59,345 bases of DNA from an uncultured Flavobacteriaceae bacterium (GTDB lineage Bacteria; Bacteroidota; Bacteroidia; Flavobacteriales; Flavobacteriaceae): NCBI GenBank assembly GCA_905479835.1, contig CAJQNZ010000013.1, positions 1-59,345 of the forward strand. Reading direction: 5' to 3'. Within the stretch, counting starts at the first letter, position 1, and every line of letters starts with the position of its first letter. Below the pieces are notes generated by a model that did not search any database, was not told where the DNA came from, and worked only from the letters and a program-made list of their open reading frames with translations. This document shows, piece after piece, positions 52,073 through 59,345 of this stretch. Made by a program: the position numbers and the translations under genes.

Positions 52073-53938
52073 ATGTCAACATTTAAAGATTTAGGGCTTA
52101 AATCTGAAATAATTAATGCCCTAACCGATTTAGGTTATGAAAAACCTACGGAAATTCAAGAAAAAGCAATTCCACAAGTAATTGCATCCAATCAAGATTT
52201 AAAAGCATTTGCACAGACCGGAACAGGTAAAACTGCGGCTTTTAGTTTGCCTATTTTAGAAAAAATAGATTTAGATAACAACCAAGTTCAGGCAATTATC
52301 TTATCTCCTACTCGTGAACTAGCCATTCAGATTGCTAGAAATATTGAGGAATTCTCAACCAACCTTAAAGGATTCAGAGTAGCAGCCGTTTACGGTGGTT
52401 CTGATATCAATGAACAGATTCGTAAATTAAAACGTGGTGTACAGATTGTTGTTGGAACTCCAGGAAGAACAGTCGATTTAATAAAGAGGAAAAAATTGAT
52501 TCTTAATTCAGTAAATTGGTTGGTTCTAGATGAGGCTGATGAAATGCTGAATATGGGTTTCAAAGACGAACTAGATCAAGTTCTTGAAGTGACACCAGAC
52601 GATAAACAAACTTTATTATTCTCTGCAACCTTCCCTAGAGAAGTAGATAGAATTGCAAGAAACTATATGAATGATCCCTTACAGATCGATGCAGGAAAGC
52701 GCAATTCAGGATCAGACCAAGTAACACATGAATATTACGTAGTAACTGACCGAAATAGATACCATGCATTAAAACGTATTGCAGACATCAATCCTGATAT
52801 CTATGGAATTATTTTCTGTAGAACAAGACGTGAAACACAAGAAGTTGCGGATAAATTAATCCAAGACGGTTATAGTGCAGATTCATTGCATGGTGAGTTA
52901 TCTCAAACTCAACGTGATACTGTAATGAAGAAATTTCGTAAGAAAAGTCTACAGATACTTGTTGCAACTGATGTTGCTGCACGTGGCCTTGATGTAGATA
53001 GCTTGACACATGTAATCAATTACAAACTTCCTGACCAAATTGAATCTTACACACATCGTAGTGGTAGAACAGGTAGAGCAAATAGCACTGGAATTTCTAT
53101 TGCAATAGTATCTCCTGGAGAAAGAAGAAAATTATCTCCTATTGAAAGAATAATAGGAAAGAGTTTTGTTCAGAAACAAGTTCCTGATGGGAAAGAAATA
53201 TTGAAAAAACAACTACTTAAGTTAATTGATAAAGTAATTGATACGGAAGTAAATGAAAGTCAGATTAATGAACATTTACCTGCTATTCATGAAAAACTAG
53301 AAGGGCTAGATAGGGATGAATTAATTAAAAAATTCGTATCATTAGAATTCAATACATTCTTAAGTTATTATGAAAACGCTAATGACTTAAATGATATTTC
53401 AAGAGGTCGTGATAGAGATCGTGGAGAAAGAAGTAGTCGTGGATCAAGAAGAAATGAAGAAAACATGGATCGTTTCTTTATCAATATAGGCCGTAAAGAC
53501 AGATTGAATCCTGCAAGATTGATCGGATTGATAAACGAACAAGAAATTGCAAAGAATATTGAAATCGGGCAAATTGAAATTTTAGATACCTTCTCTTTCT
53601 TTGAATTGGATAAGAATTATACAAAAGAAGTATTATCAGCATTTACTAGAAATGGAGATGTATCGTTTGAAGGGCGTGGCGTAAATGTAGAGATTACTGA
53701 AAAGAAACGTGCTGGAAGTCGTGGCGGAAGACGTCGTGACGGAGGAAAACGTCGTAGTGATGGCGGAAGAAATCATAGAGGAAGTGGTGGTGAAAGAAGA
53801 TCAAAACCTTTCAAAAGCGATAAATCATCTTCTGATAGACCAGACCGTTCTGATAGATCAGAAAGATCTGACAAGCCTGTAAATAAATCAGGATTCGGAA
53901 GAAAACGTGATACAGATAGTAGGAAAAGAAGACGGTAA
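52073..53938 (+). CDS. DEAD-box RNA helicase (DeaD/CshA-like)
   Basis: ATP-dependent RNA unwinding for ribosome assembly, mRNA decay and cold growth. Q motif (YEKPTEIQEKAI), motif I AQTGTGKT, PTRELA, DEAD at about residue 152, SAT and HRSGRTGR cover the first 380 residues. Residues about 460-540 form a DbpA-type RNA-binding domain (RFFINIGRKDRLNPARLIGLI). The last 80 residues are an Arg/Gly/Ser/Asp-rich tail likely to be disordered and RNA-binding. 621 aa. The leader has a hairpin at the start codon and a palindrome at the promoter. Confidence 0.94.
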   Translation: MSTFKDLGLKSEIINALTDLGYEKPTEIQEKAIPQVIASNQDLKAFAQTGTGKTAAFSLPILEKIDLDNNQVQAIILSPTRELAIQIARNIEEFSTNLKGFRVAAVYGGSDINEQIRKLKRGVQIVVGTPGRTVDLIKRKKLILNSVNWLVLDEADEMLNMGFKDELDQVLEVTPDDKQTLLFSATFPREVDRIARNYMNDPLQIDAGKRNSGSDQVTHEYYVVTDRNRYHALKRIADINPDIYGIIFCRTRRETQEVADKLIQDGYSADSLHGELSQTQRDTVMKKFRKKSLQILVATDVAARGLDVDSLTHVINYKLPDQIESYTHRSGRTGRANSTGISIAIVSPGERRKLSPIERIIGKSFVQKQVPDGKEILKKQLLKLIDKVIDTEVNESQINEHLPAIHEKLEGLDRDELIKKFVSLEFNTFLSYYENANDLNDISRGRDRDRGERSSRGSRRNEENMDRFFINIGRKDRLNPARLIGLINEQEIAKNIEIGQIEILDTFSFFELDKNYTKEVLSAFTRNGDVSFEGRGVNVEITEKKRAGSRGGRRRDGGKRRSDGGRNHRGSGGERRSKPFKSDKSSSDRPDRSDRSERSDKPVNKSGFGRKRDTDSRKRRR

Positions 53939-53957
53939 TATTTCAACCTAATAAAAT

Positions 53958-53993
53958 AAAAACTCCTTAGATAATTTATCTAAGGAGTTTTTT
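53958..53993 (+). terminator. intrinsic terminator after the helicase gene
   Basis: ACTCCTTAGATAA and TTATCTAAGGAGT around a minimal loop, followed by T6. Confidence 0.85.
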
Positions 53994-54023
53994 ATGTTGC
54001 GGGTTTTTATTTTTATAGTTTTA

Positions 54024-54329
54024 CTAACATAAAACTGTTAAATTAATATTTCTGTTTTCTGAATTATTCAAAAAATTTACAATATTCTTTACTCTTAACC
54101 TCCTAGATGTATATTCTAGTATTTTATGCTTTTCTATGAGACACATAGTATTTTCCATTCCTACATTCTTAATATGAAAATTAGGCTTAAAATCTTGATC
54201 AATAAAAATATCTTGATCAATACTCAAATTTGAAATTTCAATATTATTTATAGTGATTTTATCATATTGAGCAACTATTGAAGTAGTTGCAAAGAAAATT
54301 AATAATAATGTTACAAGTTGTTTTTTCAT
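54024..54329 (-). CDS. hypothetical secreted protein, 101 aa
   Basis: A convincing signal peptide (QLVTLLLIFFATTSIVAQ, about residues 4-21) precedes a short beta-rich, Asn/Ile-rich domain with two Cys residues (near 62 and the last residue). No recognised family. It may be a small periplasmic protein or a truncated remnant. No clear -7 box was found upstream. It sits alone between the helicase terminator and the promoter region of the terminal operon. Confidence 0.55.
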   Translation of the reverse strand: MKKQLVTLLLIFFATTSIVAQYDKITINNIEISNLSIDQDIFIDQDFKPNFHIKNVGMENTMCLIEKHKILEYTSRRLRVKNIVNFLNNSENRNINLTVLC

Positions 54330-54628
54330 TTTCAGTTTGGAATATTTTTTGTTGTGTATCCACTAATAAGACACTTCATAAACTAAAAAGTCACTTTTAT
54401 TCTTATCGATTTAAAACCAAATTATACTTTAACTCGACTTAAAAAAGTATAAAAAACAATTCAAACTTCAATTAACTGCATATAAATGTAATTTTTGTTT
54501 ATCTTTAACAAATAATAAGTTGGACAAAAATAAATATTACCTATCTTTACAGTCTATTAAATTAAACCATGACAAAGGTATAATTGGCTTTGAAAAATTG
54601 ACGTTCAAAGATAAATCAATAGCGAAAA
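54330..54628. other. intergenic region of about 300 bp
   Basis: AT-rich, with no ORF of credible length. It holds the promoter of the terminal operon (54520-54549) and an inverted repeat CTTTGAA (54588-54594)/TTCAAAG (54604-54610) in the leader, 18 bp before the kinase-gene start. Nothing else recognised. Confidence 0.6.
54520..54549 (+). promoter_or_regulatory. promoter of the terminal seven-gene operon
   Basis: TTG (54520-54522), 19 bp, TATCTTTA (54542-54549), which has one mismatch to TAnnTTTG. A leader of about 75 nt follows. Confidence 0.55.
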
Positions 54629-55939
54629 ATGAAAACAATAGATAAAATACCTACATCAAAAATTCAACGCGCTACTAAAATGGTTCAGACTGGAGCAAAA
54701 GTTGGCGTGAATTACCTCAAATATTATGGTAATAAAATGGTTACTTCAGAAGAAGATGCGAAGGCAAAACTAAATGAAGACAATGCTGAAGATATTTATG
54801 ATGGCTTAAAAAAACTCAAAGGAAGTGCTTTAAAAGTAGCACAAATGTTGAGTATGGAAAAAAACATATTACCAAGGGCTTATGTTGAGAAATTTTCTTT
54901 ATCACAGTTTTCTGTTCCTCCACTATCTGCTCCATTGGTACGAAAAACATTTAAAAAATATTTTGGCAAAAATCCAAATGAACTCTTTGACTCATTTGAC
55001 TTAAACGCAGTAAGTGGAGCAAGTATAGGTCAAGTTCACAAGGCAACTTTAAACGGTAAAGAACTTGCTGTAAAAATCCAATATCCTGGAGTTGCAGAAA
55101 GTATTTCTTCTGATCTTGCAATGGTAAAACCGATTGCCATGAAAATGTTCAATATAAAAGGTGAAGGTTCTGACGAATACTTTAAAGAAGTTGAAAACAA
55201 ACTAAATGAAGAAACCAATTATATATTGGAACTTTCACAAAGTCAAGAAATATCAAAAGCGTGTTCCATCATACCAAATTTAAAATTTCCAAATTATTAC
55301 CCTGAATTATCTTCTGATAGAATTTTAACGATGGATTGGATGAAAGGTCAGCATTTATCAGAATTTGCATATCACAATACAGACACTGACAAATCGAACA
55401 AAATAGGACAAGCATTGTGGGATTTCTACATGTATCAGATTCATGAATTAAGAAAAGTTCATGCCGATCCACATCCTGGAAATTTATTGATAACGGATAC
55501 AGATGAGTTGATTGTAATAGATTTTGGATGTATGAAAGCAGTCCCTGATGATTTTTATGTTCCTTATTTCGAATTGGCAAAAAAAGAAGTCATTTCAGAT
55601 CCCATTTATTTTGAAGAAAAATTATACGAATTAGAAATTTTAAGGACAGATGATAGTCCAGAAGAAAAAGTGTTTTTCAAAGACTTATTTCACGAAATGC
55701 TCTCTTTATTCTCACGCCCTTTCCATTCTGAAGTATTTGATTTTTCAGACAATGAATTTTATGATCAAATTGGAGAATTAGGCCAAAAATATGCTAGTAG
55801 CAAAGATTTAAAAAACATGAATGGAAACAGAGGTTCAAAACATTTTATCTATATCAATCGTACCTTTTTTGGACTCTATAATCTGATGAACGATTTACAA
55901 GCAAGCAATATCAAAATTAACAATTACAAAAATTTATAA
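54629..55939 (+). CDS. ABC1/UbiB-family atypical kinase (AarF-like)
   Basis: Protein-kinase-like ATPase of the UbiB/COQ8 family, linked elsewhere to prenylquinone lipid handling. LKVAQMLSM (residues 68-76) sits at the family KxGQ position, here K-V-A-Q. Residues 129-137 read SGASIGQVH, a variant of the Ala-rich nucleotide loop. AVKIQYPG has the ATP Lys; VHADPHPGNLL and VIDFGCMK are the catalytic loop and metal motif. 436 aa, lacking the C-terminal membrane helices of E. coli UbiB. First gene of the operon; abuts the flavin reductase gene. Confidence 0.88.
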   Translation: MKTIDKIPTSKIQRATKMVQTGAKVGVNYLKYYGNKMVTSEEDAKAKLNEDNAEDIYDGLKKLKGSALKVAQMLSMEKNILPRAYVEKFSLSQFSVPPLSAPLVRKTFKKYFGKNPNELFDSFDLNAVSGASIGQVHKATLNGKELAVKIQYPGVAESISSDLAMVKPIAMKMFNIKGEGSDEYFKEVENKLNEETNYILELSQSQEISKACSIIPNLKFPNYYPELSSDRILTMDWMKGQHLSEFAYHNTDTDKSNKIGQALWDFYMYQIHELRKVHADPHPGNLLITDTDELIVIDFGCMKAVPDDFYVPYFELAKKEVISDPIYFEEKLYELEILRTDDSPEEKVFFKDLFHEMLSLFSRPFHSEVFDFSDNEFYDQIGELGQKYASSKDLKNMNGNRGSKHFIYINRTFFGLYNLMNDLQASNIKINNYKNL

Positions 55940-56560
55940 ATGGCTTTTTTTACTAATAAAGACATCTCTGAACTTAACCACATTTATAAAATAAATATGG
56001 TAAATAGTTTATCTGGATATAAATCTGCCAACCTTATTGGTACCAAGTCCAATGAAGGTAAAGAAAATGTTGCTGTTTTCAGTTCGGTTATTCATCTTGG
56101 GTCCAATCCTCCAATTCTTGGGTTTATTGTTCGACCTACAACAGTTCCAAGAGATACTTATAAAAACATAAAAGAAACAGGTTACTATACAATCAATCAT
56201 ATTGCAGAAAGTTTTATCAAAAATGCGCATCATACTTCAGCAAAATATAATTCAGAAATATCAGAATTTGACATGACTGAATTAATTGCCACTTATTTGG
56301 ATGATTTTAAAGCACCGTTTATCTCACAATCACCCATAAAAATCGCCATGAAATATATTGAAGAATATCATATCAAGGCCAATAATGTCATAATGATAGT
56401 TGGTGAAATTCAATCCGTAACGATAGAAGAAGGTCTGTTGCAAGAAGATGGATTTATAGACCTTTCAAAAGGAAATATTGCTGCTATTAATGGACTCGAT
56501 GGCTATACAATACCTTCCTTAAAAACTCGTCAAGGTTATCAAAGACCAAAAAACCAATAG
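55940..56560 (+). CDS. flavin reductase family protein
   Basis: FMN-binding split-barrel protein, 206 aa. The VFSSVIHLGSNPPILGFIVRP segment and YTINHIAESFI match the flavin reductase/HpaC-like superfamily. It probably binds FMN and reduces flavin or acts as an FMN oxidoreductase; substrate unknown. Starts the base after the kinase gene stop and ends 6 bp before the SDR gene. Confidence 0.85.
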   Translation: MAFFTNKDISELNHIYKINMVNSLSGYKSANLIGTKSNEGKENVAVFSSVIHLGSNPPILGFIVRPTTVPRDTYKNIKETGYYTINHIAESFIKNAHHTSAKYNSEISEFDMTELIATYLDDFKAPFISQSPIKIAMKYIEEYHIKANNVIMIVGEIQSVTIEEGLLQEDGFIDLSKGNIAAINGLDGYTIPSLKTRQGYQRPKNQ

Positions 56561-56566
56561 GAGTTT

Positions 56567-57985
56567 ATGAAAATTTTAATTACAGGAACAACAGGTTATA
56601 TTGCCAAAAGACTAGTATTGCAACTATTGAAAAATGGGCATCAATTAGTCTGTTGTGTTCGTGATTTAAATCGAATTCCTGATGAAATTGAATATGAAGA
56701 AAATATTGAGTTTTTAAAAATTGATTTCTTACAACCTGATCAAACTGTTTTTCCTACTGATATTGATGCTGCCTATTATTTAATACATTCAATGTCTACT
56801 AGTGCAAGCAATTTTAATGAATTGGAGAGAAATTGTGCTGTGAATTTTAAAAAACTAGTTGAGGAAACTACATGCACACAAGTAATTTATTTAAGTGGGA
56901 TTGTAAACGACAACTCACTTTCTAAACATCTTGAATCAAGACTTGAAGTAGAAAAAACATTGCAATCAACATCCTATGCACTGACAACTTTCAGAGCAGG
57001 AATTATTGTAGGAAGCGGTAGCGCATCCTTTGAAATAATCAGGGATATTGTTGAAAAATTACCTGTAATGGTAACTCCTAAATGGTTGAATACTAAAACG
57101 CAACCCATTGCCATCAGAGATGTACTTACATTTCTAGAACGCGGAGTAGGAAATGAACAATTGTACAATAAATCATTTGATATCTGCGGTCCAGAAATAT
57201 TGACTTATAAAGAGATGATTTTGCAATTTGGTAAGGTAAGAAAACTAAAGAGGTACATTTTAACATTACCTGTTTTAACACCCAAACTGTCCTCCTATTG
57301 GCTGTATTTTGTTACTTCAACCTCTTTCAGTCTTGCGCAAGCACTTGTGGATAGTATGAAAGTTGAAGTAATTGCAAAACCGAATAATATCAATCAGTTG
57401 CTAGACGTGAAACCTATTTCATATGCTGATGCTGTCAATCTAGCATTTCAAAAAATTGAACAGAATGATGTGGTTTCTAGTTGGAAAGATGCCATAAGCA
57501 GTGGCGTATTTGACGATCAACTAGGAGATCATATTCAATTACCTCAATATGGATGTTATAAAGATGTACGATCTATAAAAATTGAAAACGAACAGTTTAC
57601 GATTGATCGAATATGGTCCATTGGCGGAAAAAATGGATGGTATAGTTTTAATTGGTTGTGGAGAATTCGCGGGTATGTAGATAAAGTATTTGGAGGTGTA
57701 GGATTGCGAAGAGGAAGAACACACGATACCTATCTTGAACCTGGAGATCCATTAGATTTCTGGAGAGTTTTACTTGCTGATAAAAAACAAAAACGATTGC
57801 TTTTATATGCAGAAATGAAATTACCAGGAGAAGCATGGCTTGAATTTAAAATTGTGAAGGATAAATTATTTCAACGAGCCGTTTTCAGACCCAAGGGACT
57901 TTGGGGAAGAATCTATTGGTATTCGGTATTACCATTTCATGCATTTGTATTTAAAGGAATGATTAATTCATTAGTAAAAAAATAA
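56567..57985 (+). CDS. SDR-type NAD(P)-binding protein with DUF2867 domain
   Basis: 472 aa, two domains. An extended/atypical SDR Rossmann fold (ITGTTGYIAKRL at residues 4-15, then YLIHSMS and VIYLSGIVN) is followed by a C-terminal DUF2867 domain from about residue 320 (RSIKIENEQFTIDRIWSIGG and WLWRIRGYVDKVFGG). The canonical YxxxK is not evident, so it may bind nucleotide without classical SDR catalysis. The fusion occurs in light/oxidative-stress clusters in other Bacteroidota as I recall. Gap of 1 bp to the next gene. Confidence 0.85.
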   Translation: MKILITGTTGYIAKRLVLQLLKNGHQLVCCVRDLNRIPDEIEYEENIEFLKIDFLQPDQTVFPTDIDAAYYLIHSMSTSASNFNELERNCAVNFKKLVEETTCTQVIYLSGIVNDNSLSKHLESRLEVEKTLQSTSYALTTFRAGIIVGSGSASFEIIRDIVEKLPVMVTPKWLNTKTQPIAIRDVLTFLERGVGNEQLYNKSFDICGPEILTYKEMILQFGKVRKLKRYILTLPVLTPKLSSYWLYFVTSTSFSLAQALVDSMKVEVIAKPNNINQLLDVKPISYADAVNLAFQKIEQNDVVSSWKDAISSGVFDDQLGDHIQLPQYGCYKDVRSIKIENEQFTIDRIWSIGGKNGWYSFNWLWRIRGYVDKVFGGVGLRRGRTHDTYLEPGDPLDFWRVLLADKKQKRLLLYAEMKLPGEAWLEFKIVKDKLFQRAVFRPKGLWGRIYWYSVLPFHAFVFKGMINSLVKK

Positions 57986-57986
57986 T

Positions 57987-58253
57987 ATGACAGCTATAGA
58001 ACTAGATAGAATCATTGAAATGGCTTGGGAAGACAGAACGACTTTTGACGCTATTAAATTTCAATTTGGATTAAAAGAACAGCAAGTAATTGAACTGATG
58101 CGAAGAGAGTTAAAACCTTCAAGTTTTAGGTTATGGAGGGCGAGAGTTCAAGGAAGAGCAACAAAACATCAGAGTAAAAGAGGATTTGAAAAAGGAAGAT
58201 TTAAATGCAGTAGACAGAATAGTATCAGTAATAATAAAATATCAAAAAGATGA
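57987..58253 (+). CDS. TIGR03643 family protein
   Basis: 88 aa, helix-turn-helix-like, very basic C-terminus. ELDRIIEMAWEDRTTFDAI and FGLKEQQVIELMRRELKPSSFRLWRARV define the TIGR03643 family. Genes of this family are often found next to cryptochrome/photolyase genes. Possible nucleic-acid binding is suggested by basic residues but unproven. Overlaps the next SDR gene by 4 bp (ATGA). Confidence 0.9.
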   Translation: MTAIELDRIIEMAWEDRTTFDAIKFQFGLKEQQVIELMRRELKPSSFRLWRARVQGRATKHQSKRGFEKGRFKCSRQNSISNNKISKR

Positions 58254-58933
58254 AAACAATACTCATAATTGGCGGAAGCAAAGGAATAGGAAATGCACTC
58301 TTAAACATACTAGTTGAAACGTGTAAAGTGATAAACATAAGCAGAACAACTCCAGAAATATCACATGAAAACTTGACAAATTACAACATCGATGTTACAG
58401 AAGATGAATTGCCTGTTCTTGATACCATTGATGGAATTGTCTATTGTCCTGGAAGTATCAATTTGAAACCATTTTCTAGATTAAAAATAGAAGATTTCGA
58501 ACAAGATTTTAAAATTAATGTGCTGAGTGCTGTAAAAGTAATTCAGTTTTATCTAAAGAATTTACTGGCGAGTGAATCTCCTTCTGTTGTTTTATTCAGT
58601 ACTGTAGCGTCAAAAATGGGAATGCCATATCATGCAAGTGTGGCGGCAAGTAAATCTGCAGTTGAAGGCTTAACAATGACACTAGCAGCAGAATATGCAA
58701 CTAAAATTAGATTCAATGCTATTGCTCCTACTGTAACGAACACAACATTGGCAGAAAAATTATTACGCAATGATAAAATGATTGAAAGTATCAAAGAAAG
58801 ACATCCTTATAAAAACTTTCTACAGCCAGAAGAAGTAGCGCATCTAGCAGAATACTTACTTTCCAATAAATCATCTGCAATCTCTGGACAAGTATTTCCA
58901 ATTGATTCAGGGATCGTAACCGTAAAACTATAA
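58250..58933 (+). CDS. SDR family protein, divergent active site
   Basis: 227 aa. The N-terminal IIGGSKGIGNALL is a good TGxxxGIG equivalent. In the catalytic region the segment MPYHASVAASKSAVEG shows Val instead of the Tyr of YxxxK, while Lys remains; the Ser before it (LFSTVASKMG) is also shifted. Members with this HASVAASK form are known in Bacteroidota. Either a different Tyr (four residues earlier) is used or the protein is a non-classical SDR. Overlaps TIGR03643 by 4 bp. Confidence 0.85.
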   Translation: MKTILIIGGSKGIGNALLNILVETCKVINISRTTPEISHENLTNYNIDVTEDELPVLDTIDGIVYCPGSINLKPFSRLKIEDFEQDFKINVLSAVKVIQFYLKNLLASESPSVVLFSTVASKMGMPYHASVAASKSAVEGLTMTLAAEYATKIRFNAIAPTVTNTTLAEKLLRNDKMIESIKERHPYKNFLQPEEVAHLAEYLLSNKSSAISGQVFPIDSGIVTVKL

Positions 58934-58954
58934 TCAACCCTTAAATTCAAGTGT

Positions 58955-59122
58955 ATGTTTAACTTATTCAAAAAGAAATCAAACGCAGAAAAACTACAAG
59001 CCAAATATGAAAAATTAATGGCTGAATGGCATAAATATTCTACCATTAACAGATCGTTAAGCGACGAAAAATATGCGGAGGCTCAAAAAGTCCTTGACGA
59101 AATTGAGAACCTCAATAAATAA
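58955..59122 (+). CDS. Lacal_2735-type small protein
   Basis: 55 aa, starting MFNLFKKKSNAEKLQAKY, with a highly charged helical body (LMAEWHKYSTINRSLSD) ending in EIENLNK. Matches the short helical Flavobacteriaceae family named after Lacal_2735. No known function. ATG is 21 bp after the SDR stop, and tspO follows 29 bp later, so it belongs to the operon. Confidence 0.8.
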   Translation: MFNLFKKKSNAEKLQAKYEKLMAEWHKYSTINRSLSDEKYAEAQKVLDEIENLNK

Positions 59123-59151
59123 AAAAAATATCTTTTCTTAAATAAAACACT

Positions 59152-59345
59152 ATGGCACTTTTAAAAAAAATACTTTTATTTCTTGTTCTCAACTTCACAG
59201 CATTGGCAATAGGTGGACTATTCACTGGTGATGGAGTTCCTTCAATATGGTATCAAGATTTAAACAAAGCGCCATGGACTCCTCCAGGATGGGTGTTTGG
59301 AGCAGCATGGACATTGATTATGATATGCTTTGCTATTTACATGGC
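59152..59345 (+). CDS. TspO/MBR family protein, partial at the window end
   Basis: Only the first 64 residues are present. The signature LNKAPWTPPGWVFGAAWTLI follows an N-terminal membrane helix (LLFLVLNFTALAIGG). TspO proteins bind tetrapyrroles and act in light, porphyrin and oxidative stress responses. The gene continues beyond the window. Final visible gene of the plus-strand run. Confidence 0.85.
   Translation, partial: MALLKKILLFLVLNFTALAIGGLFTGDGVPSIWYQDLNKAPWTPPGWVFGAAWTLIMICFAIYM

Noticed and set aside
1..59345. CRISPR array, insertion sequence, prophage or integrase
   Set aside because: No regularly spaced repeats, transposase, integrase or phage structural genes seen on either strand.

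Overview
The window reads as chromosome from a member of the Bacteroidota, most likely family Flavobacteriaceae. The DNA is strongly AT-rich. Many genes are preceded by the Bacteroidota promoter (TTG or TTTG, about 19 bp, then TAnnTTTG), and Shine-Dalgarno sequences are mostly absent. The gene content also fits: PorX (type IX secretion regulator), a fused LpxC/FabZ, a split transketolase, FKBP and M16 lipoproteins, and several small families typical of Flavobacteriaceae. Nearly all of it is core or housekeeping sequence. I see no insertion sequence, prophage, CRISPR array or classical defence island.

0-9 kb: Nudix CoA-pyrophosphatase-like protein, PlsC-like acyltransferase, OxyR, small hypotheticals, a HAD hydrolase, an uncharacterised small-gene locus (4.2-5.0 kb), an idi-queD-bcp operon on the minus strand, prfC, a VanX-type dipeptidase and a cold-shock protein. 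9-16 kb: smpB, a UbiA prenyltransferase, Maf, the C-terminal half of transketolase, two outer-membrane barrels, an FKBP lipoprotein with calcium-binding repeats, an S4 protein, a phosphoribosyltransferase and aroK. 16-24 kb: tRNA-Lys and tRNA-Leu, a carboxypeptidase-regulatory-domain protein, a prohibitin, a VWA membrane protein, fabG, acs and a Bcr-type exporter.

24-34.5 kb is a minus-strand block: HD hydrolase, lpxD, lpxC/fabZ, lpxA, efp, a second LpxD-like gene, sucD and an M16 peptidase. It joins lipid A synthesis to translation and the TCA cycle. Both sucD and the M16 gene are broken by apparent single-base deletions, which suggests local sequencing error or recent decay. 34.5-42.8 kb: porX, tsaE, ald, a DUF4258 protein, aquaporin, trmH, a DUF6495 protein, the rpsF-rpsR-rplI operon and glpK. 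42.8-54 kb: MORN and haem-binding proteins, purB, TerC, a UMF1 transporter, an M48 lipoprotein, MsrB, a DUF1572 protein, a KAS III-like enzyme and a DEAD-box helicase with a structured leader.

54.6 kb to the end is a tight seven-gene plus-strand run: ABC1/UbiB kinase, flavin reductase, SDR-DUF2867, TIGR03643, a divergent SDR, a Lacal_2735-type protein and TspO. It resembles a photo-oxidative stress operon and runs off the window. The less ordinary signals are the 4.2-5.0 kb small-gene locus, the deaD leader, the two frameshifts, a dispersed repeat next to porX, the atypical PlsC motifs and this terminal operon.
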